Assembly: GCA_009859145.1 (NCBI GenBank)
Contig: VRVR01000005.1
Location: 62,001-126,000 of the forward strand
Origin: Andalucia godoyi
Taxonomy: Eukaryota; Discoba; Jakobea; Jakobida; Andaluciidae
Direction of reading: 5' to 3'
Length of the DNA: 64,000 bases
Shown here piece by piece: positions 28,484-41,017 of the stretch. The notes beneath the pieces are model-generated. The model searched no databases and was not told the DNA's origin. It saw only the letters and a program-made list of their open reading frames with translations. Within the stretch, counting starts at the first letter, position 1; every line of letters starts with the position of its first letter. A program made the translations under genes and the position numbers.

Positions 28484-30966
28484 TCATAAACGATCTGATG
28501 CTGCATCCGCTGCTGCTGTTGCTGAGACTGCATTTAGACGACGTAGCAGTTCTCCTCGGTATTCCGCTTCTATTTCGGCTTCACCAGCATCCAGAATGCT
28601 CAATGGCAAGCCAACCTGGCTTTCTGATAATGAAAGGGGCTTCAGGTCCATTTGCTGCTGTGGAGAATTACGAAGGGGAACAGGGGCCTCAGCAGTTGCT
28701 TGCTTGCCCTTGCGACTCCGCTCGCGATCCCGTTTTTCATATTCTTCCTTTTCCCACTGATCCAGTCTTTTCTTGTCTTCTTCGAACTTCTTCGCGGCGT
28801 TCTTCCTTTCTTCTGCCACAGCATCCTGTTGCTTCCGCTTGAGAGCCAGCAGATCCGTTTTCGGCGATGCGATCTTCACTATCCTCCTGGGAGAACGGGG
28901 AAGCTCCGGTTCTTCTTCGCTTTCTGTTTCGCCATCGTCGTCGTCCGACATTTGCGAATTACCGGTCCAACGAGGGTCCAGTCGCTGCTGTTGGCCTAGA
29001 CCCAGCCTGGAGGCTTCATCATTCCAGGAGTGCCGCAATAGACGGTACTCATCTCGCATTTCTCCATGGAGCATCGAAGACAGACCGCGCAGCGTCTCGA
29101 GGATGCCTTCAATCTCCGCCTCTCTTTTCGGCCAAATGGACTCGCATTTCTTCTGCAGTCCGGTGATTCGCTCGCCATGAAAACTCAAATCTCTTGAATT
29201 GGACTGCAGATGATGCACCATGGGCTTGACTTGCATCACCCTTTGGCAAGAAATATACATTTCCTGGGCAGCACTCCGCAGCGTTTTCCAGTTGACACCT
29301 TGCTGAACATCGACCACCGCAAACGTAAGATCCGCGGGAGCTTTGGCTGCAAACACATGCTTCCATTCAATGATTCGCAGAGGCCCGGCAGAACCGGGCT
29401 CGATAATCGCATGAACCGAAGCGTCCCGCGGTACCGGGCCGAACGTGTTGCACCACATTCTAAATCGAGGAGCCGCTGCGGGAGAAACGGGGAACGTTCC
29501 ATCTCCACTTGCCTCCCAGTGATCCATATCCTTCACGGATCTTTCGAGCTCTTCCAATGGGCCTCCATGTTCTCTCTTTCCCACGCGCTGCAACATCACA
29601 ATCTGGTTCACTCCGCAAGCGATGGAGTCTGCTTTGATCCCCGGAACAAGTGATGGAACACACGCACCAGCCATATCAGACTCAACTTTTGCAGGATCTT
29701 GGTCTCCTAGAAGCGGTGATGACGATGATTTTTCCCGGTCCGATTTTTGATCTTCTCCAGCCGGAGACACGGACCCCAAAGAAGCATCAGAAGGATGGTG
29801 ATCATCAAATAGCGTAAGTTTTGCAGTCATCTTCAGCGGTTCGTATTTTGGAGCTTCTGCGCCAAGTGTGACATTCATTCCCCAAAAGTACAAACTGCCA
29901 TCTTCCATTCGCAGCGCAGAGTGGTTACCGCCTGCATAGATCGAATGCACGGCACACAAGCACTCGTTTTCCATCCTGGAAACATCGACAGCCTCAAACG
30001 ATGCGCGTTCGTCTGTGTCGCCGAGCCCAAGTTGGCCATAGGTTGAGCACCCAGCAGCATGCACTTCGCACAAGTCTGTAAGAATCAGCGTATGAAACGC
30101 GCCAGCTGCAACCTGGATTACCTTTCCACGAAGCGAGGCAACTGCTTTTGGCCGGTCCACGTGCTCGAATTCACCGTGTCCAAGCTGGCCCCAGCCTCCG
30201 TATCCCCAGCTGTAAAGAACACCGGACTCGTCCACCGCAAGAGAGTGATGCGCACCACAGCAAATGGCGACGATGCGTATCCGCTCAAGGCCCCCAACTG
30301 GAGCCACCCAGAACGGATCCGTTGTCTCGCGTCCGAGCTGTCCATACTCGTTGGACGATCCAAACGACAAGACCTCTCCAGACGCTGAAATCAATCAATT
30401 CATTAATCAATTCATTAATCAATCATTAGACAAATAAGTACACGGTGTCAACTTCAAATATGTACAGAACGCACCAAAGGATCGACCCATGGATGGGCGT
30501 ACCATCGTGTGTGCGTCACAAAGTGCAAGGCCGGCGGAGAATTGGAGGAAAATAACGGGTGGAAATCATACTTGTAAGGACCAAAGAATGATCGAATCCG
30601 GATGAAATGTACGAAACGCGATTCGCAAGCTCGGTGGCATGATGCCAGGATTCTGAATCATACGACTTGTAATACAGATTGTGATCCGCTAAGTTTAAAA
30701 ATGAAAGAAATCGCACACAATCAGGGTTAACCAAGTGAGCAATTGAGCAAGCGAGCAAGCGAAGAAGACATCCAGAATTCGATAGGCGCACAGCACCGCA
30801 AAATGTAACAAATGATGATGTGGAAATGGATGAACATACAAGTCACTGCGAAGACCGCATTGTTTGTCGAGGAAACTTGGATTATGGACAAAAGAGACGA
30901 TATTGGTGGCAATGATGAGTAATGCTTTGGATCTGCAAAACAAATCACTCTTTCTTCAATAGGCAT
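28484..30966 (-). CDS. RCC1-repeat (beta-propeller) protein with charged coiled-coil tail
   Basis: Three exons are proposed: 30966-30840, 30688-30572 and 30384-28484, with introns starting GTATGTT and GTATGAT and ending TTAG and TCAG. Phases agree and give 714 residues. RCC1 repeats run from the N terminus to about residue 250; the clearest are HSLVLTTSGEVLSFG, GQLGRE and SWGYGGWGQLGHG. The middle is Ser/Asp-rich. A long helical part follows, then an acidic patch and a Lys/Glu-rich coiled coil (about 600-660) with a Gln/Ser-rich end. The RCC1 propeller binds GTPases, lipids or chromatin in other proteins, and nothing here selects one. The start is the first ATG of an open frame that continues upstream without ATG, so an extra 5' exon is possible. 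Confidence 0.8.
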
Positions 30967-31354
30967 TCTTCTACCTTGCTTTGATCTTTCCTGGTTCCCG
31001 AGACTGTGTCTACATGCACTTGTGTATCCATATGATTTTGACAAACTTTGACTGCGTTGTTGTTCGTATTTCGGCCTTTTGGAGTTTGAGGCAGAGAACG
31101 ATGCGGCGGGGAAATCCCAAATTGGGCTGGATCGGAGGTTTTTATTTTTCAAATTAATGCTGCTTCTTTCTTCGAGGAAATGATGTTGGTTACAGCAGGA
31201 AACAAAAACAGGCAGATCACAGATGCACCAATGCTTCCGGGAAGACGAGGCTGAGTTGGTGTGCTCAATGAAAAAGTGGTTCGGCAGAGTGCTTTTTTCT
31301 TAATTTAATTATTGGGAGAAGGGGGGATGGGAGAAGGGGGGAAGATGGTTGGGA
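30967..31354. other. Gap between RCC1-repeat gene and UAP1
   Basis: Both flanking genes are on the minus strand, so this holds the UAP1 3' end and the RCC1-gene promoter. Two minus-strand frames without ATG look oddly protein-like here; one (about 31312-31153) contains a hydrophobic segment and ends KKEAALI. See the finding on this stretch. No gene model can be supported. Confidence 0.4.
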
Positions 31355-32767
31355 TTACTGAACAAGATATTTTCCATTTTGTTTTGCAACGATATGAAGA
31401 GGAACAGAAGCACCGTTTTTGAGAGCTTCATCGAGCGCGAGAGCAATGAGCTTCTGTTCTTGTGGATTGTCAACGATGCCTTCGCCGTACGCAGAAACTA
31501 GAGGAGATACTTCGACATCGATGTCCGTGGCGCACCACTTCTTATGCAGATTAAGGACAAGTCTTTTTGCGGTATCCGGAGTATCATTGTCTGCGCCTCT
31601 CTTGTTTTTCACTGGCGCAAACTCTTCTGCTCGGCTCACCTCAAACAGCCGAGGAGTGTTTGCGTACGGGAAGACATCAAAGATGAACGCTTCCAGCTTG
31701 ATTCCCTCAACTTTTCCATCCACAGAGTCGATCTGCTTGACGGCCACGTGGTATCGCACATCGGAACCCTTCATCAGGGAAATTGCACGCTCCATGAAGG
31801 GTACCGAGAAGTAGTGAACAGCAATGTTGCCGTGACCAAAGTTTGGAGAGTGGGCCTTATCGGCTGGAAGCTCCGAATACTCCACTGTGTGCAGTTTTCC
31901 ATCCAATTCTGCAAACATTCCAACACGTTCACCAGGATAGGCCTTTGCTACCATCTTTGCCGCACAGTCCGAGTTTGACTCGATGCAGAACCCTGCAAAC
32001 AATGGATCCGCCATTCGAATCTGCACATTGTCGACAGAATAGATGATTGCGCCAAGCAGTCCGCGACGCTTCATGTCGTCCATTATTCCTTCTTTTTCCA
32101 GAGCAGGAAAGATTCCTCCGTTTCCGTTCGGTGCAACCTGGACGTGTCCTTTGGACGCCATGATAATCTTCCCGTCCTTTGTGAAAGCGGGAAGCGAACC
32201 TTGCATGAAGAACAACACGTTCTTTTCATCAAGACCAAAAAAGTTCTTTTCACGGAAAAAGTTCACAGTGTCAGAGTGCGTGAACTGAGAAGTCATGATG
32301 TACCACGGGATCGGGTTGTTCGACTTGGACTGCATTTTCAAGATTCGCTCTGCATGCAGTTGGAACAGGGATTTGCGAGACGGAAGCTCGACATCAAACA
32401 TTCCTTTTGGAAGATTGAACCCAAGGCGGGTTCCTTGGCCTCCCGCAAGCAAGATCATGCCGATTTTGCCATTCTCGACCGCAGAAAGACCACTTCGAAG
32501 CCACTTTTCACGATCAGCATTGGACGACTTCGACGGAATCGATGATGCAAACCAGGACGAAGGGCACGGCCCAAGTTTTTCAAAGTTGAACTGCGCAGAC
32601 TCTTCTTGCGACTGCTTGTAAAGACGCGAAAGATCTGACAGATCAATCAAAGACAGCTCAGATAACAAGTCATTCTGCTCGGTTTTCGACAAGGAATCCC
32701 AATGCGCAAAGACATGCTCTTGGTTGGCAGCTGCAAACTTTGCACGGATTTCAGATTCCATTACCAT
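31355..32767 (-). CDS. UAP1: UDP-N-acetylglucosamine pyrophosphorylase
   Basis: The enzyme makes UDP-GlcNAc from UTP and GlcNAc-1-phosphate in the cytosol, feeding N-glycans, GPI anchors and chitin-like polymers. The single-exon frame codes for 470 residues, close to the usual 470-520. The nucleotide-binding signature LAGGQGTRLG lies at residues 107-116, followed by NLPKGMFDV (118-126), APNGNGGIF and YSVDN (uridine and sugar contacts in the family), EYSELP, and EEFAPVKN near the C-terminal domain. Two ATGs lie two codons apart at the start (MVMES); the first is used here. No targeting signal is visible. It is the upstream neighbour of the RCC1-repeat gene on the same strand, without evidence of co-transcription. 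Confidence 0.96.
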   Translation of the reverse strand: MVMESEIRAKFAAANQEHVFAHWDSLSKTEQNDLLSELSLIDLSDLSRLYKQSQEESAQFNFEKLGPCPSSWFASSIPSKSSNADREKWLRSGLSAVENGKIGMILLAGGQGTRLGFNLPKGMFDVELPSRKSLFQLHAERILKMQSKSNNPIPWYIMTSQFTHSDTVNFFREKNFFGLDEKNVLFFMQGSLPAFTKDGKIIMASKGHVQVAPNGNGGIFPALEKEGIMDDMKRRGLLGAIIYSVDNVQIRMADPLFAGFCIESNSDCAAKMVAKAYPGERVGMFAELDGKLHTVEYSELPADKAHSPNFGHGNIAVHYFSVPFMERAISLMKGSDVRYHVAVKQIDSVDGKVEGIKLEAFIFDVFPYANTPRLFEVSRAEEFAPVKNKRGADNDTPDTAKRLVLNLHKKWCATDIDVEVSPLVSAYGEGIVDNPQEQKLIALALDEALKNGASVPLHIVAKQNGKYLVQ

Positions 32768-33352
32768 TCCTTTCTATTTTTCTGTTTTGAAGGAGGGGGG
32801 GAGGGGCAAGTGTTTGCTTCAAAAAAACGAGTATCGCTGGACAACAAACGTTCACTTGAATCTCTCAAACTCTCAGATTTCTCATACAAAAGAGAAACGA
32901 AATGAAACGAAAGAGGAAACAAAAGAGGAAACAAAAGAAGACGACGGAATGAAAAGGCAGCGATTTGTTTGGATCGTTATAAAATATAAAATATAATTAA
33001 TAAGAAAGAGTGGAGGACGTGCAAGTTGAGTACCGCCAGGTCGAACTTGAAGTCGGCCAAAAGAGGAAGAAAGAAAAAAGACCCGACATGAATGACATGA
33101 ATGACATGACATGACATGGAAGAAGTCAAAAAGAGAAAAAGGGAGTCGCTTAACAAAGGACTCATTAGATCAGTCGGACAATTACAGAGGGGGACTCTAG
33201 GGTTGTACTCGTAACCCTGGATCTCAATGCACTGAGGGCTTTTTCGGATCATCATCGTCATTCATCATCATTCAGATTCACGTGTTTTTCTCTTGATTTC
33301 GTGTCATTTTTCTTGGAGAGATCTTTCCTTGGCATATTCCTGGTTGCGCGAA
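32768..33352. other. Divergent promoter region between UAP1 and RPS27
   Basis: Contains purine-rich imperfect repeats of GGAAACAAAAGA (about 32893-32945), a short repeat of CATGAATGA / CATGA units (about 33087-33119) and an inverted repeat AGGGTT-gtactcgt-AACCCT (33199-33218). No coding frame or tRNA was found. Confidence 0.5.
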
Positions 33353-33983
33353 ATGGTATGTACTCGTTTCTGCTCTAGAAAGGGGAACGGGAAGCGGGGG
33401 GTGGTGTTCAGACGGAAACTGGCGAATGGGAGGGAAGTCGTAGAAGGATGAAGGGGGGGTGGTGGTTCTTCATGGCTTGGACTGGTTGTCGTCGCCTGTG
33501 TTGAACGAATGTGAATTTCATGTTTGATAAACGCGAATCTGTCCTCCTTCTTCGTCATCGTCGTCGTCTTTGGTCCTCTCTTTGCTTTTTTTCCGTCAGT
33601 TGGTCCCCATTTCTGTTTCTCTTTTCCTTTTCCTTTTCCTTTTCCTTTTCCTTTCTTCTTCTTGTCATTTGTTTTGTTTTCTTCCTTTTGTGGAAATATC
33701 TTCCGTACTAATCATGGTTTCTTTGTCACAGACCTACCTTGACTCTGATCTCCGCTTCCCGTCGTCGACTGCTGAAGGCCGCAAGCACAAGCTGAAGCGC
33801 CTGGTCCAGTCGCCGAACTCCTTCTTCATGGACGTTAAGTGCCCTGGATGCCTCGCCATTACCACTGTCTTCTCGCATGCACAGACCGTTGTCCTCTGCG
33901 GCAACTGCCAGACTGTTCTCTGCCGACCCACCGGTGGCAAGTGCCGTCTGACTGAGGGATGCTCCTTCCGCCGAAAGAATTAA
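33353..33983 (+). CDS. RPS27: 40S ribosomal protein eS27
   Basis: eS27 is a zinc-binding protein of the small ribosomal subunit. The ATG at 33353 is followed at once by an intron (33356-33731, GTATGTA to CACAG), and exon 2 (33732-33983) supplies the other 83 residues. The 84-residue product equals the human length. The core is nearly identical to the family ([35 protein letters not shown]), with zinc ligands Cys38, Cys41, Cys57 and Cys60. A candidate branch site TACTAAT lies about 20 bases before the 3' splice site. An unspliced start at the in-frame ATG at 33714 would give an N terminus that fits the family less well. Introns at or near the start codon are common in ribosomal protein genes of intron-poor eukaryotes. 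Confidence 0.95.
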
Positions 33984-34296
33984 ACTTGAGTAAGCTAGAA
34001 ACAGATTGTTATGGGCGGATGCGATTGTGGACGATTGCTGCATTGGGAATGAATTGTTTGCTGGTTGACGTAAAAGTCTCAATCGTGTCTCTTGAAATCC
34101 ATCTCCATTGTCCTGTTTATTTCTCTCTGATTCGTTGCCGATTGCTTTTCTCTTTGTACACTCTTGGGCATTTCGATTGCTCGATGCGATAAAAAGAACC
34201 TCCTTGAATGGCGTTGTGTACGTCTTTTTATGTACAAGAATGAAAAACATCGTGTCATTTTTCACGCGCTAACATTTCCCTGAAGCCCGTTTGGAA
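33984..34296. other. Convergent 3' regions of RPS27 and TFIIF beta
   Basis: This 313-bp stretch is T-rich with no conserved frame. It should hold the two 3' UTRs and polyadenylation sites. Confidence 0.5.
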
Positions 34297-35382
34297 CTAG
34301 GACGTAGAAGCACTGTTGGCGCTGGCGCTGGCGTTGGCGTTGGCACTGGCACTGGCAATGGCACCAATCCGATACTCGTCTTTTAGTCTCCAGCAGCCGT
34401 TGTCGGCGCCCGAAGCCTTGAGTTGCGTGGCGATCTCAACGAGCTGCGGTCGGATTGCTCCCGCTGTGGACTCGGTAAGGCTCATGAGCTCTGTCATGCG
34501 GTACAGCTCCTTTTTCCGGAACAAGTCAAACAGCTGCCCGCGAAGATCTTGATACTCCTGTGCAGTCCTAACGTTTCCAACCCGAGCCTGCGCCTCCTTC
34601 TTCTGCGCCAACCTGCGCTCGCCAGTCAGGCCAGCGACGATGGAGGCAACGTTATCAAGGTGTCCTGAAGTGTGGACTTCCTGAATGTATCTCGCGGTGT
34701 CATGCAACCTGGTTTCCGCGCGTTTCGGAAGCAGCTTTGCATTCTCTGTGGCAACATGTTTTGCAAAGTCCTCGGTCATGCGGGCCCGAGCAACGTATCG
34801 GTGTTGGATGCTACCGACAACCTTTGATTTGACCGTCCCTTCAACAGGCGGAAGAAGCACGTACATTTCTGTCGTGGAAGCTTGCTCAATGACATCGGAC
34901 GTGCGAGGGACTCCAGGAAATCCTGGAACGACCATGTGGACTTCACGAATGTCCTTCAGCTCGGTTCCCAGCATGTCTGAACGCAACACCCGTCTCTTTA
35001 CATTTCTGAACCGAATGCGACCAAGCTCAATCGCAGACGTGGAGCCAGAAAAGAGCTCGTCGTCCAGTTTCGCAGATGCCTCCTCGAGCTTGGTCCGCCA
35101 GGCAGAGTAGAGAGAAGGCGGCAACTTCATGCTCCACAGAGCTTTTTTCCCACCAGTCTCTAGAACAGAGCGCTTATACTCACCATACTGCGTTCGAAAC
35201 CGCTTGATTCCATCCGGCAGGTTTCCAGTCGACTCTTCGCCCTCCATCGGATTCATAAACACCACCGTTCTAGAAGACGACCCTGACCCTGACCCTGACC
35301 CTGATGCCGATGCCGATGCCGATGCCGATGCCGATGCTTGGCGCAGAGGATGTGCATTGGACGGTTCATCATCTTTTTCCAT
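34297..35382 (-). CDS. GTF2F2: Transcription initiation factor TFIIF beta subunit (RAP30/Tfg2)
   Basis: TFIIF beta pairs with the alpha subunit, binds RNA polymerase II and helps load it at promoters. The 361-residue frame starts at the ATG at 35382; the frame upstream has only TTG. The N-terminal dimerisation barrel shows LWSMKLPPSLYSAWRTKL, which resembles the family's VWLVKVPKYLSQQW. The linker includes a VEGTVKSKVVG segment. The C-terminal winged helix (about 285-340) reads LFDLFRKKELYRMTELMSLT and ends GCWRLKDEYR, a strong match to RAP30. Both ends carry low-complexity inserts coded by microsatellites: Ser-Ala and Ser-Gly dipeptides near the N terminus and Ala/Asn/Ser at the C terminus. 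A short out-of-frame ATG lies eight bases upstream. Confidence 0.9.
   Translation of the reverse strand: MEKDDEPSNAHPLRQASASASASASASGSGSGSGSSSRTVVFMNPMEGEESTGNLPDGIKRFRTQYGEYKRSVLETGGKKALWSMKLPPSLYSAWRTKLEEASAKLDDELFSGSTSAIELGRIRFRNVKRRVLRSDMLGTELKDIREVHMVVPGFPGVPRTSDVIEQASTTEMYVLLPPVEGTVKSKVVGSIQHRYVARARMTEDFAKHVATENAKLLPKRAETRLHDTARYIQEVHTSGHLDNVASIVAGLTGERRLAQKKEAQARVGNVRTAQEYQDLRGQLFDLFRKKELYRMTELMSLTESTAGAIRPQLVEIATQLKASGADNGCWRLKDEYRIGAIASASANANASASANSASTS
35281..35338. repeat. Hexanucleotide microsatellites (CCCTGA)n and (TGCCGA)n inside the TFIIF beta gene
   Basis: About four CCCTGA units abut about six TGCCGA units. On the minus strand they code for Ser-Gly and Ser-Ala dipeptide runs in the disordered N terminus of TFIIF beta. 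A related tract (about 34304-34358) codes for the C-terminal Ala/Asn/Ser tail. Confidence 0.92.
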
Positions 35383-35747
35383 TTTGCATATCCCTCCGAG
35401 TTCACAGTTCAGATCGGAGGGCAACCTTTTTTTTGAATAATGCAAAACAGAAAAAGAGGCGCAAAAACAGAAACAAAATAAAAGAAAGGGAAAGGGAAAA
35501 GGAAAGAGAGAAAAAAGAAAAAGAAATGGGAATTTGAAAACAATTTAAATCAAGTCTTTCCTTTCCTTTTCTTTTCTTTTAATTGCTGGAGTGGACGACA
35601 GAACATACAATGATACGAAGCTCCCAATCCACCAGGAACTCCGATCAATAAAAACATCCAATATTCTTCATGCGCAGATCAAACTCGTCGCCATTCTGGC
35701 ACGAGAAGTAAAGACCACTGCGCATCCTTGTCCTCTTTTTTTTTTTT
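35383..35747. other. Gap between TFIIF beta and AHCY (both minus strand)
   Basis: This should hold the TFIIF beta promoter and the AHCY 3' UTR. It is purine-rich at 35430-35530 (AAAGAGA/GGGAAA repeats) and has an 11-T run next to the AHCY stop. No gene is seen. Confidence 0.5.
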
Positions 35748-37869
<2,122 letters not shown>

Positions 37870-39348
37870 ATGTCAGCGCCTCAATTTCATCCGCAAAGCA
37901 TTCTTGATCGAATGCGAGATCTTCGTATGGATTTTTCTGCTTGTTGTTCTTTTGGATGTCAATCGCGAGTGGCGTGCATTGAGGGTTTCCAGCTTTAGAC
38001 TGATCCTTTTTCTTTTTCTTTTGTTCTTGCTTTTGCTTTTGATTTTTGATTTTGATTCGGCTTCCCAGGACACGATGGCAGCACTTCGGCTCGTCACAGC
38101 TCTGCTTATTCCGGCTCTGGACCGAATCCTCTGTCTTCGCTGCTGCTGACAAATACTCCGCGAACAAGCACCATGAATTCCTCAACTCCACAGCAATCTT
38201 CACAGCCTTTTTCTTCGTATTCGTCTCAAGCCCAGCACCATAATAACCAAACTCAAAGCTATCTTCACCATCAGCAGCAACAGCAACCATCTCTGTCGTT
38301 TCCTGCTACTGGAGAGCCTCACAAGGCTTACAGTCTACAGAATCAGTCGAACACTGGCAATGGAAATAACAATCTGCAGCAGTATCGGAATGACGAGTTT
38401 GCAAGCCCCTCGGAATTGCGAATTGATGTGCGCTCTGCGACAAACGGAGAGCTAAAAGAAGAGCTGGTCAAGGTGAGGAGAGAATACGAAGAGTTGGTGA
38501 ATCGGCTGCTTCGAATTGAACAAGAGTTTAGGGAGACGCAGGAGCAAAAGTATCAGTTGGTGATCAAGGTGGAAAAGCTTTCGGGAGAGAACAAGGAGCT
38601 TAAGCGGTACTCAGGAGAGCTGCTCGAGCAGCGTAATGAGCTGTTGCGAAAGATGAATGAAGAGCAGGCATCAAAAATTGCTGAAGGAAAGAACCACCAG
38701 AACATGTTCCAGGATATGGAAGCCACAATAAGGAATTTAACTGAGCAGAATAACGCTCTGGTCGAATCGCTGTCGACGTTCCCTCGCTCGGCAGGTGGTG
38801 CCGCAGATCCTGGTCACTTGGCTTCGCGATTCAAGGTTTCCCTGTCGGATTCCACCGGTGAACATGCGGCGTCTCCGGATGCAAAGCCCTATGGATCCGG
38901 TAAGCTGATGGAGCTGCATGAATGGCTCACCTCCAAGGAAATCTTGCCCAAGAAGCAGGATGTCAAGCCGCTGGCGTCCAGTGTATTTCGGTTGTCGGAT
39001 TTTGAGTCGCCGCAGAGAGAACCGAACCCGAATCATTCGCATCGAAAGGGGTCGACTTCCGCCACCGCCTTGAATGGAAATGAGTCCAATGCACAAATAC
39101 CACTGGCCTCCACAGCCGCATCGTCGTCGTCTGGAGGCGGCAAGAACAAGACAGCGCCGAAAAGGCGGCCCGCCTCGGCGACTGCGAATGCAGCATCGAC
39201 CGTCACTGCGGATCGAAGAGAAATTGGAACGTTGAGATTGGGTTCCACCAAAGATGCCGGAAGCCTCGATAAGAAGAGAAACGTCCCTCTGCTCAAGATT
39301 GATTTGGCTTCGGACATCCCGTTTGACCATTCGCCACCCAGGCTTTAG
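37870..39348 (+). CDS. Unrecognised coiled-coil protein with disordered ends
   Basis: Two exons are proposed: 37870-37924 and 38069-39348, with an intron running from GTATGGA to CCCAG. The phases join cleanly and add 53 residues (MSAPQFHPQSILDRMRDLR and a Ser/Gly-rich stretch) to the frame that starts at the internal ATG at 38173, giving 444 residues. A Gln/Asn/Ser-rich region comes first, then a long coiled coil (about residues 140-260, with heptad-like Leu/Ile and many Glu/Lys/Gln), then a Ser/Pro/Ala-rich basic tail (APKRRPASATA). I do not recognise the family. A structural or scaffold role is only inferred from the coiled coil. Translation from 38173 alone remains possible. Confidence 0.7.
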
Positions 39349-40249
39349 GACTTCTCTTCTCCCCATGATCTGCCCTGAGTGGTCGGGTATGTATAGTTTT
39401 TCCCCGAAGTTTGACGTGCCTCATTCTTTTTCCCCGGCAATTATAAAATTTGTATAGTACGCACCATACGAGCATAATATGGGTGGAGAACAACAGTCCG
39501 TCGACGACTCGTGGACAGACTGTGTATGGACATGATTCGCTGGGACGAAGAGTTCCCATCCAGTTTGCATCCAGCCTATTTTTTCTTCTGTGCTCTGGAC
39601 TCGGAACTCCCGCGTTCGTCCCTCTACCTCAGAGTGCAACCGGCGATGAGCACCTTCCATTGCAGCGCAGCGCGCTCTGCCGGGATCATAAGAATTAATC
39701 AGCACGAAAATCCTGCCAAAGGGGACCGGGCCTCTATAGCAAAATGACCCACGGTCCATGACATCCCATATATTTGTATTTGTACCACAGCGGTGGTCTG
39801 AATGAGGACGCGTGGTGGTGTTTTGTCCACGGACCACGCTGCCTCCGCCGACGGTCTGCAACCAACTGCATCGTCAATGGAACGAGTTTGCCGACAGTAC
39901 CAGGTGTGATCTTCCGCAGCAGCTCATATGCAGTGGCCGTACCTCCTTCAAGAGGAATACGCAAATTCGTATTCTGAGGTCGCGGTGGCAGCCATTCCAG
40001 TTCTTTCTTCCAAGCGCCCAGCTGTCTTTCTCTTGTTCCCCCCTCCCCTTTTCCACGTGACGTGACTGCTGTACGCTGTTTCAACAAACCTCATGCAGGG
40101 AAACTTGAGACTAGTTCTTTCTTCACTACAGTACACAGGAGGAACAACGACTCGCGAAAAGATGCTGGCAACGAACGGGACTGTTCAAAGTGTAGGCCGT
40201 GTGTATGCAAATTTGTTGACTGCTTCGTCATTCATTGTAGACTGGGACG
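39349..40249. other. 0.9-kb gap with several competing short frames
   Basis: Codon-like stretches occur on both strands without a consistent model. On the minus strand a frame at about 39960-39790 reads TATAYELLRKITPGTVGKL. On the plus strand a frame at about 39530-39698 has one hydrophobic segment loosely like small respiratory-complex subunits. Neither has a proper ATG with matching splice sites, so I leave the region unannotated; a small spliced gene may be hidden here. Confidence 0.35.
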
Positions 40250-40897
40250 ATGAGCGAGTCTCTGACGAGCCGTTTGAACCATCTGTGGTCTCTTGGGTTC
40301 GCGACGGCGCTGGAAACACCCGGTTTATCGCGGTACTACATGACCCAGTTTCGGCACTTGGCAACACTGCACGGCGTGTCGATCAAAGACCAAACATGGT
40401 CTCAGGCTTGTTTCGCTTGCGGAACAGTCTATCTGCACGGATCAAACTGTTCCGTCAAACATCTTCCTGCAATTCGAAAGTCCCACCTTCATCATCATCT
40501 GACGCTCCGTATGCGAATCAAGTGCAGTGTGTGCGGCTTCAAAAAAGTCCATTCTGTCCGATTGGACCTTCCTAAGCCTGCAAATGCCGGTTCTGCAATG
40601 GATGCTAAGATTCCAAAACAAAGAAACCACGCAGCAACCATCACTAAACCCAGACCGTCCCCGTCGTCTGGACCGTCGTTGTTTATCTTGGATAAGAATA
40701 AGCCGAGGGCCCAACTGCTGGCGAATGATGCCGAACAACCACAGCAGCCACAACCACTGCAGCCACAACCACTGCAGCCGCAGAAGAAGACAGGAGAGCA
40801 TGACAAGACTTGCAAAAAGGACAAGAAGTCGACGAGCAGCGGGAATGCTGGAGGGAAGCTCGGCAACTACCTTGCCTCTCTCGGCATCAAGATGTAA
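40250..40897 (+). CDS. RNase P/MRP protein subunit, Rpp21/Snm1/Rpr2-like
   Basis: This family binds RNase P or RNase MRP RNA and helps process tRNA and rRNA precursors in the nucleus. The 215-residue frame shows the family layout. An N-terminal helical part contains the GLSRYYMTQFRHLA helix, matching the conserved LSRxYM element. Then comes a split zinc-binding site formed by Cys54-x2-Cys57 (CFACG) and Cys92-x2-Cys95 (CSVCG), with RLDLP after it as in the ribbon's last strand. The C-terminal half is Pro/Gln/Lys-rich and disordered, with a repeated PLQPQ element and a Lys-rich block typical of nucleolar proteins. The zinc layout supports the call; whether it serves RNase P, MRP or both cannot be told. 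Confidence 0.72.
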   Translation: MSESLTSRLNHLWSLGFATALETPGLSRYYMTQFRHLATLHGVSIKDQTWSQACFACGTVYLHGSNCSVKHLPAIRKSHLHHHLTLRMRIKCSVCGFKKVHSVRLDLPKPANAGSAMDAKIPKQRNHAATITKPRPSPSSGPSLFILDKNKPRAQLLANDAEQPQQPQPLQPQPLQPQKKTGEHDKTCKKDKKSTSSGNAGGKLGNYLASLGIKM

Positions 40898-41017
40898 TTT
40901 TGTATATTTTACAGAATATAAAGTTGATGATTTTTTAATTGTTCATTCACACTTCATCAAGAAGATAACTTAATTACACACTGTCCTTCTGTCCGCACCG
41001 CGTTTGCTGAACCTCTG

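Noticed and set aside
40093-40575. 160-residue plus-strand frame before the RNase P-like gene
   Set aside because: It overlaps that gene in another frame, lacks its zinc motif, and has no recognisable family.
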